Part shown: positions 22,921-34,103 of the stretch, one piece after another
Layout of the letters: each line of letters starts with the position of its first letter
Position numbering within the stretch: the stretch's first letter is position 1
Assembly (NCBI RefSeq): GCF_014851395.1
Contig: NW_024041150.1
Location: forward strand, 44,983,856 to 45,047,855
DNA: 64,000 nt
Direction: 5' to 3'
Source: Micropterus salmoides
Taxonomy: Eukaryota; Chordata; Actinopteri; Centrarchiformes; Centrarchidae
Made by a program: the position numbers and the translations under genes
Notes under the pieces: generated by a model
Told to the model about the DNA's origin: nothing
The model's input: only the letters and a program-made list of their open reading frames with translations
Database searches by the model: none

Positions 22921-24263
22921 TGCCACCACAAAAGCCTGTAGCTGTTTAAAATGAATAACAGGCTGGAGGAGAATTCGAGCACTTTATTATTCATTAAGGA
23001 AATTCCAGTCTGCTAAATGATGAATCAGCAACACTGTATAAAATGTAATATTGTTAACGTATCAATCATGCGTTTTATAGCCAATCATGGTCCGCGTTGG
23101 CGCGCATTCATTTTTCTAGCTCCACCCGATTAAAATAGAGGCTATGCCTTTATTTACCCATTGCCATGGTGAATCGTCGTTGACCTTTTTCATCAAGTTT
23201 ATCATTTCAAGCCTGAAGATTTAATTTCATGTGTAATGAATGTAGAATAAATTTCACCTTTTGAAAAAAATTTCCACTATATTATAATTTTATGAGATGC
23301 ACCTGTAGATTACTTACGATTTTAGGTGGCAAGTTTTGAACCTGCAGCAGTTCACAACTCCATCCTTGATTAGGAAAGTGCCCTTCTTTATTTTTGTAAC
23401 ACAGCAGATGGAAATGAGCACAGACTCACATTTCTTTTAGCCAAATTTTCAAATATGTGCTTAAAATTATGAAAGTGGATGGAGACCCAGCTGTGGTAGG
23501 GCTGCGTCTTTCCATGGGACAGGAAGTCTCAATGTCATGAAGATTACTGAAAAGATAATCAGATATGCTCTTCGAAAGTTGTACCACACCAGGTTTCAAG
23601 GTGCATCATGTAGGAACACACCTGCCTCCAGTGGTCTGATCGTCTGTGCTGCTGCATCCTAACCAAGAATTTCCTGAAGGAAGTAATTTCTCTAGAAATT
23701 AAAATATACAAGAATGCATGTGTACTGTAGCCAAATCCTTAAAACGTCTAATTTATTGGTAGTGTGTGAGTGCCACCTAGTGGAGGTCTTGCATTATGTT
23801 TGGATTGTGCTGAATTAGTTCTAATTTGTTAATAAAAGTAGGGGGAAACACAGACGTTATTTACTTAAAATGTAGCTACAACACAGCGTGAACCTGCAAC
23901 CTGCCTCATAGAGCAAACTTCTCACTATGACTGTATAAGCTACAATTTATCTGTCTACCTTCAATATTTCCAAACAATGGCATTGTCTAACAAATTTGTA
24001 AAGGGAATAGTGGCAAGGCAAGTTTATTTATAAAGCACAATGCGTACAAAGTGGAAATTCAAAGACTTTCATGAAATTCATGCCGCTTGTTCCTGTCAAC
24101 ATTAGGCATAAAGCAGTGGTGTTTTTTTTAAGTGGACAGGAAGAAGAGGATAAAGTCATGAGAAGACTGAGGACAGGAACGGAAGGAAAAGGTACTTTAT
24201 TGTCACATACACGTGAAATTCATTCTCTGCATTTAACACTCACTGCCTCAAGAACCTAATCTA
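22921..24263. other. No gene recognised
   Basis: AT-rich DNA with a GC-richer island near 23085-23110. No ORF of note. A short CTTTATTGTCACATAC segment at about 24195 resembles a LINE 3' tail in reverse. Confidence 0.4.
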
Positions 24264-24417
24264 AGATGTTTTTGATGGTGTGGAAAACTGGAGTGCCCAC
24301 ACAGGAAGGAGGAAACCCACACAGACACAGGGAGAACATGCATTCTCCACACAGAAAGGCCTGGGATGACGGGTTCGAAAATGAGATCTTCTTGCTGTGA
24401 GTCCACAGTGCTTTCTG
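24264..24417 (-). repeat. Truncated copy of the SINE-like repeat
   Basis: Shares GGAAACCCACACAGACACAG, the AGAACATG core and AGCAAGAAG with 2222-2578, but lacks both ends. Confidence 0.7.
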
Positions 24418-24628
24418 CAGTCCTTCCATAAGATCTTCCTTCTGGACCTTTGGAAAGTTCAATGGCACTTCTGTAGGTCCTCTTCATCGAAAGGTGTACC
24501 TGTAGCTTGTATTCAAGTCCATCAGTCACCTGCACACTGAGTATAAGCCCTCTTGAAAACAGCCTCTGTCAATGTAAGTTTTTTCAAACATTTTCAGTGA
24601 CTTAAATATATCTCCCTTTCACTTAAAG

Positions 24629-25497
24629 AAAGACCAGTGCGATGCCTACTGTTCATTCAAGCCTGGAAACATCGAAGCAGCTTCATGGGACACAAAGGCT
24701 GCGAAGCAGAAGGACAAAGAAGATGCAGATAAGAAGACCTTGTTGGCGCTCACTCCAATTCCAGGCCATACTGTGTGAGGTACGTATCTTCAAGGACTTC
24801 AGCCAGATGGGGAACTGGGAAAAAGCTGGGGATCCAACATTGCATGACCTCCAATTAATCAGGTATTTTATCAGACATATACATTCTTGCACACATATTG
24901 CCTTCTATGTCAATAGAAATCAGTTGTGAAAAGTACCCAAGTACATGCGCCCAATTACTCTTCTTTTTGAGGTACTACTCCACTACATTTATTTTGATGG
25001 CTTTAGTGACTAGTTACTCTGCAGATTATAAATTAAAAACATATTCAAAAACTAGAGTATGATGTATTTTCACAGATAAAGCCACACAGCAAAATATAAA
25101 GTAGTTAGAATTAGCTTTACTTTTTATCTTAAAATTTGAATGTAGGACTTTTGACATACAGAATATCTCTACAGTGTGGTGTTGGAACATTTACCTAAGT
25201 TAAAGGTCTGACTACTTTTTCCACCACTGTGAAAGACGTACTTTGTAATCTGCTAAAATTCTGTCCCTATTTTCCCTTTTAAATTCTTCCATCCACTAGA
25301 TACAACGTGGATGGCACCGCTCAGATGACTGGGAAGCCTATCTGTCCCCCATCTCTTAAAAGAAGAGTATCACCACAGCAGCCCCACTGTGCGCATCCAG
25401 GCAGCCAGTTAAAGAGCTGAAGTTCAAACAGACCCAAGAACTGAAGGTTTTTCCCAAGAACTTCCACTCACCCTACGATGGACTGGACCACGAGTGA
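24629..25497 (+). pseudogene. Broken transposase-derived gene, internally deleted
   Basis: Three coding remnants lie in order. A cysteine segment (QCDAYCSFKPGN, then basic KQKDKEDADKK) ends in a stop at 24776. A segment ending in MGNWEKAGDPTLHDLQLIR lies before a donor at 24862. An exon from 25300 begins YNVDGT in phase and ends, after one frameshift, in FPKNFHSPYDGLDHE and a stop at 25495. The combination of a Cys/basic N-terminal region, a GDPT-x-DL motif and a short C-terminal tail recalls a widespread animal family of transposase-derived proteins. The central catalytic region is missing. Assignment rests on memory of the motifs, so it is tentative. Confidence 0.4.
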
Positions 25498-27639
25498 TGC
25501 CCGTCACCAGCTGGAGCCTCACGCAGACGCACACACACTGATGTACTTAGGCTATATTGGTTACAGTTGTTCATTAAAATTAGTAATTATATTTTTGCAT
25601 TATTTTTTAAATACCTTTACTGGTTTTAATGGTTTTAATATAATTCCTAATTGTTCAAAGTATTAAGTCAAATATCTAGTAGTAGTAAAGACTCCAATCA
25701 ATTGTCTCTCACAAATAGTCTGACAGATTCTTTATCCTGGTTGTTCATAATAATAATTTTGAATGTTGTGTGTTTTACACAGTAAAATAAATTTCAACCT
25801 TTACTGATTAAACCGATTTCATTTTGTCATTATCAGCCAACATTATTCACAATGTAAAGATAGCTTATTGATGATTAACATGATTTCAAAACAGGCATCT
25901 TATTATTTAGCTTAGGTATCATCAGAAGGTATGCGTTCACAAAGACTTCCTCAAATATGTCCATTTCAGAGGAAAGCAATGCAGCGTTTTTTTAAAACCA
26001 AGTATCTTAATAGCCTGCAGATGCCTTTTCAGAATCAGAAGGAACTTTATTGTCAAATAGTGTTTTACACATACGAGGAATTTGCTGTGCTGATAAGGTG
26101 CTACATGTAGACAAACATACAGTCAACATAAATAAATGTGGAAATATATAAATATGGAATAAGATAAGTTTTTGTAGCAACTTGTATAGTGTAGTGTTTT
26201 GGGGTAACATAAATATTATCGCAGAAGTCCAGAAGGATAGCTTTGGATAAATAAATAAAAAGTTTCCAGCCAGGGAATAAATGACAAGCTGTGTTTTCCC
26301 TGAATCGACTGAAACACACGTTTGTGTCAGGTTGCCTTTGGCCAGGATTTAGGATGACATGGTAAAACAAAGCTTTGTAGAAACAAGGGTAGGCTCGCTA
26401 TCAATACTACAATGACTGAAGGGCTCATAAAAAGACAAATGAGGCTTAAACTGTTCACTGATGACCATGTAAAGATAGTTGTTCCACTTATGGTGATTTC
26501 TTACTTTCTTTGTATTTGTATGTTCTATTTTAGGAGATACTTCAATCTGACAGTGATGATAAATAAAATGCAAATTTATTATTTATGTCAAATTTGATCT
26601 AAAATCATCAATCAATACTGTTACTAATAATGTTACAAGCTATAACCTAGAGTAGCTAAATATTTTTAGTAAATGTAGTCAATTTACTTGATCAGTCTGG
26701 GACTTTTGTGTTGAGTTTTTCATGCTTGTCTGTGGTTACTTTCTGACTTTGGGTGGCTACGATCACAGTAAAGTAGATCAGTGCTGAATTAGTGTGGTCT
26801 GTTCTTCTTCTGTACTGATTGGGTGACAACAGTTCAAATTTAGTGGCTGTAAAATCCACAGGACGGAGCTCATTATCATTTTACAAAACGCCATTTTTTA
26901 CGAGAGTGACGTTTTTTGGCACTAATGGCTTGCCATACACAGCTGATGTGTCGCGATAAATAACTGAAAGAGTTTTGCAAAATAACATCTAAAATCTGAG
27001 GCGCAGACCTGCTCTGTTTGGGACTGTGAGCTGCACTTTATCTGAGGTGCTGAAGTAAACATTTGTGTGGATTTGTGGTGATATTTCTGTCTGATCAAAA
27101 GTGTTTAAAATAAGTTTAGTTTATCCACCTCCTCCTCTCATCCAGTAGTACCCAGGGCCGCGATACGCTTTGATCTCGCCGCCACGCGGTCACGTGGTTC
27201 ATGTATGAATGGGTTTAGGCGGGACGGACACCAGCAGCAGCTATATTTGCACCAATAATCGGTAAATATTAACGCAATAGGTCATTGATTACAGTTATCA
27301 CTTACATTACATACATATAACAACATTTTTCTGGGGAGACACAAATTTAATAACTTTTTTTGTTTAACTTTGGAGGGAAAAGGGGCCGTTCACGAAACGT
27401 AGTAAACATTTACAGCAGCAATTTTTCTAGTATTACAGTATGTAATATGTGCAGCAACTATAGGTAAATATTAACGCATAATGATCACTGATGATTAGTT
27501 GACTACACTTACAGTAGTGTATTCTATTTGAGAAGTGATGGAAAGACAGCATAAACTGTTGAACTATAACTGTAGAGATTGTTACGGAGTGAATTAACTA
27601 TGTACCTAAATACGATCAATAACATTACTGTTAACTGGG
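25498..27639. other. No gene recognised
   Basis: AT-rich DNA. GGTAAATATTAACGCA occurs twice, at about 27260 and 27463, in weakly similar contexts, suggesting an old tandem duplication of about 200 bp. One LINE-tail-like piece is listed separately. Confidence 0.4.
26031..26120 (-). repeat. LINE 3'-tail-like fragment
   Basis: CAGAATCAGAAGGAACTTTATTGTC followed by TTTTACACATACGAGGAATTTG is a very common teleost repeat end, read in reverse. The class is probably a CR1/Rex1-type LINE tail. Confidence 0.5.
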
Positions 27640-27749
27640 GATTAATTTCAGTATGGCTAATGTAGTAGTAGTCTTTAGTTGTAGATCACTTTTCAAAAAC
27701 AAGTTACAAAGTGCTTTAACAAGTGTAAAGACAATAATACCCAAGAGAC

Positions 27750-29912
27750 AATAATACAAAAACAATACAAGATAAAAGCATGAAAATATTGAAAAGACTA
27801 AAATATTCAATAGAATTTTAAAGTCAATTCTAAAACATACTGGGAGCCAGTGTAATGAAGCTAAAATAGGAGTAATGTGGTCATATTTCTTTGTTCTGGT
27901 TAAAAGCCTGGCAGCTGAGTTCTGGACAGTCTGGAGACGATCAATAGATTTTTGGGTTAAACAGGTGAAAAGGCTGTTGTAATAATCCAGGCGTGATGAG
28001 ATGAAGGCGTGTAAAACGGTCTCGGTGTCCTTAAAAGTTAACATAGATCGAATTTTTGCTATATTTCTAACTTGATAAAAACATGATTGAACAAGCTTTG
28101 TGGTGTGCTGCTCGAAATTTAAATTACTATCAAACCAAACACCAAGGTTCTTTGCCACAGGCTTAATGTGATTTATTAGGGAACCAGCAGATGGCAGTAT
28201 TTGTTTTGCCATCTGCTGGGACCCGATGACCAGGATTTCTGTTTTGTCTGAGTTCAGTTGGAGAAAATTATTTGACATCCATTTTCTAACTTCACAAAGG
28301 CAGTTGTTAAGTGAACTCAGCATTCCAGGGTCTGTGGATCTTACGGGCAAGTATATTTGTGTGTCATCAGCATAAATATGAAAAGAAATGCCATGTTTAT
28401 GGATAATATGTCCAAGGGGAAGCAGATACAAGGAAAACAAAATGGGTCCTAAGACCGACCCCTGAGGCACACCATATTTAACTGGACAAACGAAGAGATA
28501 TAGTTGTTTACAGACACACAAAACTTCCTATTTGACAGGTAGAATGAAAACCATTCTAGGGCAGTACCAGAGATCCCCACCCAGTGCCTCAGTCTGTCTA
28601 ACATGATGTTGTGATCAATGGTGTCAAAAGCAGCGCTAAGGTCCAGGAGTACCAGGACTGAGCACATGCCTTCATCAGGAGACATTAAAAGGTCATTGGT
28701 GACTTTAAGCAGGGCAGTCTCAGTGCTGTGGTACTTCCTAAAACCAGACTGAAACTTTTCAAATAATTTGTTATTTTCCAGTACAGTGAGCAGCTGTTTG
28801 GACACAATTCTTTCTAGAATCTTTGCAATAAAAGGCAGTTTTGAAATTGGTCTAAAATTATGTGGGAGGGAGGGATCTAAACCAGGTTTCTTTAAAAGTG
28901 GGTTCACGCAAGCCGTTTTAAAATAATCAGGGACACAACCAGTAGATAGGGAGCTGTTGAAAACAGAGATCAAATGGGGCCCAACAGAATCTATTACTTT
29001 CAGTAAAAACTTTGTAGGTATTACATCAAGTGGGCCGGAGGACACTCTCATTTGTGATACTGTTTTTAAAAGCTCAGACAAGTTGATGGGATAAAACTGG
29101 TTAAAACTCTCTTGTTGCTGGTGAGGAACCTCTGAGTAAGAGGCCACGGGGGTAATAGAGGCTCTGATTGACACCACCTTATTGGTAAAATAAGATAAAA
29201 ACAATTCACAGTCATCATTACTTCCAGTTATGTTATTTTAGTTAATTAATAAATCCTTCAGACTGAGGTAATGGACTTGGAGACTGGATTTTTTCCATCT
29301 GCGCTCTGCTTTCCTGCATTCCCTTTTTAGGCTGCGAATGCTGTCATTTATCCAGGGTTGCTTACTGGCTTTAGACGTAGGCCTAACCTTTAGAGGAGCA
29401 GTAATATTTAGTGACGACACAAAGAACAATTCTGTCATAATTTAAAACCAGAGTAGATAAAAATTCAGGAAGTTCTGATAAAAATCCTCCAGGCGGTTTT
29501 GGGGGCGATAAATTATAACAAATATGATAGGTTGCTGCCCTCCAACTTTAAGAGTGAGAACTTCAAAGGAGTTAAATTCATCACAGCGTACTTGATGACA
29601 TTTAATATTTTTCCTATACACGCTCACTAGCCCACCACCACGACCACTGACCCTCGGTTGACTAAAGCAATCATATTGAGGCGGACACAGTTCAGCTAGC
29701 TGGCTATAGTCATTCATCTGCAACCAGGATTCAGTTAAAAACATAAAATCTAGATTTGCAGACAAGATAAAATCATTTAAGATAAAAGTCTTACTTGAAA
29801 GTGATCTCACATTGAAGAGAGCCATTTTAAATGAGTTTGTTCTGGGTGCTGGAGTTGTTGCAGTTGTCCTAATCCTTAAGAGATTACTATTATTTCTGTG
29901 TGGGATGTGCAC
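27750..29912 (-). pseudogene. LINE ORF2: endonuclease and reverse transcriptase
   Basis: The N-terminal endonuclease (FLTESWLQ, SGRGGGLVSVYR, VIIYRPQN) is followed by a linker with KASKQPWIND. The RT has NFRPISKLPFIAKILE, FQSGFRKYHSTETALL, LLDLSAAFDTIDH, GVPQGSVLGP and YADDTQIYLP at about 28358-28375. After the palm come LNSDKTEILVIG, NLGVWFDSNL and PILASLHWLPV, the usual CR1/L2 C-terminal thumb motifs. Two frames overlap at 28449-28521 through one frameshift just before the GVPQGS box. Confidence 0.87.
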
Positions 29913-30077
29913 ATTTCGGTTTACTGGTCTATGCGTGATGATGACAGGAATAAAAGTCTTTGGAACAGCGCTGGGAGCAGACGGCTTTACATGCCAGCAG
30001 GTGGAGACAGTTGTTTGTGGCAGTGAGGCAGAGATCTGTTCAGGTGGTGTGTCCAGGTGTGCTGCATGAATGATTAG

Positions 30078-30590
30078 TCATTCACTTAAGTCATGTGTGG
30101 ACCGCACCACATGCTGTATGTGCGCAGCTAACATTTCTGAGCCCCGTTTGTTTGGGTGAAGTCCGTCTGTCTTAAAAAGAGACATTCTTTGCCAGAAAAT
30201 ATTAAAATTATCCACATAACACACACGGTGAACCCTGCAGGCGGACTGGAGCCAGTCATGGAGGCCAAGTAGTCTACTGAAGCGGCCAGCACCGCGACCA
30301 ACTGTGGGAATGGGACCAGAGATAAAAACGGACTTTCCACACTGCTTTAAAAAGTTTAAAAGACGGTTAAAATCTGACAAATTTAAGAGCTGTGTCATTT
30401 GTTCCGACATGGACTATCACTCTTGTGATGGAGGACGGGAGCGACGGCATCAGGTCCTGGAGTTTTTTTAAAATGTCAGCCGTGGTGGCACCGGGGAAGC
30501 AGTGAGTGGTAGCATTAAAGAAATGGATGTTTCTGGTTATGGAGTCACCAATTATTAGTGTGGTTGGGGAGAAAAGAGGACGAGGAGATG
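30078..30590 (-). pseudogene. LINE ORF1 with SGNH/GDSL esterase domain
   Basis: The minus strand gives LIIGDSITRN (nucleophile serine block) near 30560, then RVIVHVGTNDTA near 30425. After a one-base frameshift it continues to GKSVFISGPIPTVGRG and KTDGLHPNKRG, the Asp-His block. These are the conserved blocks of SGNH hydrolases, which some L2/CR1 LINEs carry in ORF1. The catalytic Ser, Asp and His are readable; the frameshift near 30410 breaks it. Confidence 0.75.
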
Positions 30591-30849
30591 CCGGTTGTGG
30601 GGTTCCAGAGCAGGACTGAGCAGAATCTGCTTCAACACTGCGTGTGGACTGAGGATGGAGTGTGTGAGCTGCCGAGTGTTGTGTTGGAGTAGCAGTAACA
30701 GACCTGAGAGAAGGGCTACCCGACGGTGCGGGGTAGAGACAGCGCAGCCTCCTTCAGGATCCTACGTCGGGAAGTGGAGATTTTTGACCGGGATGACGGC
30801 CGCCAATCAGGCCCAGCAGCAGACAGGCGGCCCATCGCGAGAGATGTAG

Positions 30850-31302
30850 CCAGTGAAGGAGATGTAGCCTCTCTCCTCTACTTTCTCTCCCTCTGTATGC
30901 AACCTCATCCCATTATTGCATGTTACTAACACAACTTCTCCCCTTTCTGGTAGTCTTGTGCTTTCTCATCCCTCTCCTCTCTCCTCCTGTCACTTCCTGC
31001 AGGTTTTCTGGCTCTGGAGCTGTGGAGTCTGGATCTGTGGTTGCGGGTCACCTGCTGCCCCCGTGTTCCTGCTCGACACCCTCTGCTGCAACGACTATTG
31101 TTACTAGTCCTATTGTTATTATTGTTATTATAATCATTAACATTACGACTGTTATCATTAACACTATTATAAATATCTGTACCATTTTTTATTTAGTCTA
31201 TAGCAACATCACCTTTACTGTCTGTACCTCTGTGTGTATATTGTGTAGGCTGCCTCCCTCCCCTCTCTCTCTCTTTTTCTCTCTGTTCCTCTCCTGCCCT
31301 CT

Positions 31303-31339
<37 letters not shown>

Positions 31340-31581
31340 CAACCGGTCGAGGCAGATGGCCGCCCACCCTGAGCCATGGTTCTGCTCGAGGTTTCTGCCT
31401 CTTAAAAGGAAGTTTTTCCTTGCCTCTGTCGCCTAGTGCTTGCTCTTGGTGGGAACTGTTGGGCTTCTGTAAATAGCATCATAGAGTCACGGTCTAGACC
31501 AGCTCTTTTATGAAAAGCGCTGTGAGATAATTGTTGTTGTGATTTGGTGCTATATAAATAAAATTGAATTGAATTGAATAG
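30850..31581 (+). mobile_element. LINE 3' untranslated region and tail
   Basis: The plus strand has a pyrimidine-rich tract, a CT microsatellite (about 31308-31334), then GGTTCTGCTCGAGGTTTCTG, CTTAAAAGGAAGTTTTTCC and GTGCTATATAAATAAAATTG. It ends in GAATTGAATTGAAT, a tail seen on very many fish LINE copies. No RT precedes it in this orientation, so it is 5'-truncated. Confidence 0.7.
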
Positions 31582-31819
31582 CCGGTGGAGGAGATGCAAC
31601 AGTGTCGGCAGGCACTGTCCGCCGAAAGAGATCCGTATCAGGGAGACTCGAAGCCGCAGTGAAGAAACAAGTGAAGAAGCAGTATTTTGGGTAGTTACTG
31701 ATAGAATGAAATACAAGCAGCTGAAATGAGTTTCCTCTGTAGGGTGTCTGGGCTCAGCCTGAGAGATGAGGGTGAGGAGCTGAGGGAGGCCAGAGTAGAG
31801 CTGCTTCCTTCATAATAAT

Positions 31820-33140
31820 AACACAATTTATTTCTTCAATATAACATTATTGGATGTTAAAAGCTAGTCTAAAAAGGTGGATTTTGATAAGTGAGTCCAT
31901 GTCGCTGCAATCTCGGATGTGTATGGGTAAGGAGTTCCGTAGGGAGGGGGCTGCAATGGTGAAAGCTCTGTCGCCCCAGGTCTACGGTGATTGGTCCTGA
32001 TTTGGTTGGTTGCGGGAGGGATTGTGGTGGTGGAGCAGATCTGTGAGGTAGGAAGGGACCTTATATGTGTGAGGAGGAGGATTTTGTATTGAATGCATTG
32101 GGGAACAGCGAGCCAGTGAAGATTCTGGAGGACAGGGTTGATGTGTTCACGGGTGCATGTGTGGGTGAGGAGGCAGGCAGCAGAGTTGTGGATATATTGA
32201 AATTTATTTAGGGCTTTGGCAGGTGAACCATAGAAGATGCTATTGCAGTAGTAAATTCTGGATGTAATGAAGGCGTGGATCAGGTTTTGGCAGCAGAAAA
32301 GGTGAGCGAGATGGGCAATGTTTTTGAGGTGAAAGAAGGCAGTCCTGGTGATATGGTTGATGTTCAAAAGTGAGGTTGCTGTCAAAGATGACTCCAAAGT
32401 TGCGGATGTGTGGGGATGGAGACAGGGTGGAGTTGTTGATGGAAAGGCTGAAGTTGTTGGTGTTTTTTGTGAGTGATTTGGGGCCGATGATGATCATGTC
32501 AGATTTATTGTAACTGAGCTGTAAGAAGTTGGTTTGCATCCAGGTTTGTATGTCGGTGAGGCATCTGGTCAGAGTTGCAGAGGTAACTGTGGTTATGGAT
32601 TTGGTGGAGATGTAGATCTGGACATCATCAGCGTAGCAGTGGAAGTGGAGACCATCTCTACGTATGATGTTACTGAGTGGCAGGATGTAAATGATGAACA
32701 GGAGAGGACCAAGCACCGAACCTTGGGGGACACCTTGTGACCAAGGAGCAGTGGAGGATGTGCAGTTATTGATATTGATGAACTGTTTATTGATGAACTG
32801 GGTTTGAATTTGCCAGGAAGGGGAGATTGGAGATGGGTCGGAAATTGGACATGATGTCCGGGTTGAGACCAGGTTTCTTGAGGATGGGAGTGACAGCTGC
32901 AACTTTGAGTGTTGTGGGGACCTGATCCAGATGTGAGGGAGGAACAAATGATTTTGATGATGAGTGGGGTGATGGACGGAAGGCAGGTCTTGATTAGGGA
33001 TGATGGTATGGGGTCTAAGCTGCAGGTGGAGTTGTTCATTTTTGTGGTGAATTGTGACAGTTCTAAAGGAGACAGCGGTGAGAAACAAGACAGTGACGGA
33101 GAGTGTGCTGCACTTTTGGGGTGGGAATGGGGATATTAAT
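31820..33140 (-). mobile_element. Second L2/CR1-type LINE, 5'-truncated
   Basis: Minus-strand frames carry SQGVPQGSVLGPLLFIIYILPL, YADDVQIYI near 32620-32636, FLQLSYNKSDMIIIGP and NFGVIFDSNLTFEH. After a frameshift near 32390 come LIHAFITSRIYYCNSIFYG, SAACLLTHT and VLQNLHWLAV. It is a different subfamily from the copy at 27.6-30.6 kb and is broken. Upstream of about 33088 the frame is lost. Confidence 0.85.
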
Positions 33141-33796
33141 GTCCATTATGATTGCAAGACGGTCGGAGGTTAATGCTAGTAATATGATTTAATGTGAGAC
33201 CAGTGGAGTAGACCTCTGCTCCTTTCAACATGAAAGGTGGTTCAGGTATCTGATCAGGATCCTCCTGGGTGTTTTTCTGTAGAGGTTGCATCATTTATGT
33301 TGCATCATTTTGCAGCAGAAGTCCAGATGGTAAATGTAAAACAGGACTCACACTGATAATTAAACATCAGATATGAGCCACTCATTACTGACACCTGCAG
33401 GACATCTGTGTCACTGCAACAACAACAGAAGAGAGAAACTCAGGAAAGTTTGATCTAAACTTCTACAAAATGTTTTTAGACAAAAAAAGTGAAATCTTCA
33501 TCACACAGATATTTACAGAGTGGAGAGAAACTCCACTGAGGAACTTTACATCCTTGTTTCTAATGAATCTGTCTCTCAGTGATCTCAGATCAGCCCTCCT
33601 TCATGTTCAGCCAGCTGCGCTGTCATTTCCTGCATGTGATTAAACTCTTTGTGTAGGGCCCCGTGTCTCCTGATGATCTGTTGAGTGTGTGAAGAAAAAA
33701 AAGACCTATATCTTAACCCTAAGACCTATAACCCACACAGTCACTACCCCACAAAGAGGGAGGAGAGTTTAACTGGACTGACTGAGTGGTGGTGCA

Positions 33797-34103
33797 ATGG
33801 GATGGACGTCTTTTCTGCTCTGTAAGTACAATCTGATAAAACTGAAATAACTGTAAACTGTTATTGTTCAACCGTTGATTGACTTTATTGATCACCACAG
33901 GGAAAAAGTAATTTTTTATCTTTCCTTATTCAATCTGAACCAGACAGACATTAAACATCCACATGGTGCATTCATTTAGGACTAGAAGATTTTGCAGTAT
34001 TTATGGAGCAAGGTTTTCAGTTCTCTGTCTGGTCTGGTTTTATGTTAAATCTCTGGTTTCTCTTCAGTGCTGATCTCTCTGCTGAGCTGCAGGACCAGCG
34101 GAG
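33797..34103 (+). CDS. FCRL-like gene exons 1-2: split signal peptide
   Basis: Exon 1 (33797-33821) encodes MGWTSFLL and ends T|GTAAGT. A 36-nt mini-exon (34068-34103) adds LLISLLSCRTSG and ends GGAG|GTGAGT. A leader split by a 36-nt mini-exon is typical of FcR/FCRL-family genes and supports the assignment. Confidence 0.8.

Larger units (their letters stand above)
27640..30600 (-). mobile_element. L2-type LINE, nearly full length but broken
   Basis: The minus strand carries an ORF1 with a GDSL-esterase-like domain (30590-30078), then ORF2 with endonuclease (29912-29442) and reverse transcriptase (29204-27750). It ends in a 3' tail containing AAAGCACTTTGTAAC. The order and the YADDTQ catalytic box fit the CR1/L2 group. 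Frameshifts near 28475 and 30410 and a break near 29220 show it is inactive. Confidence 0.85.
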
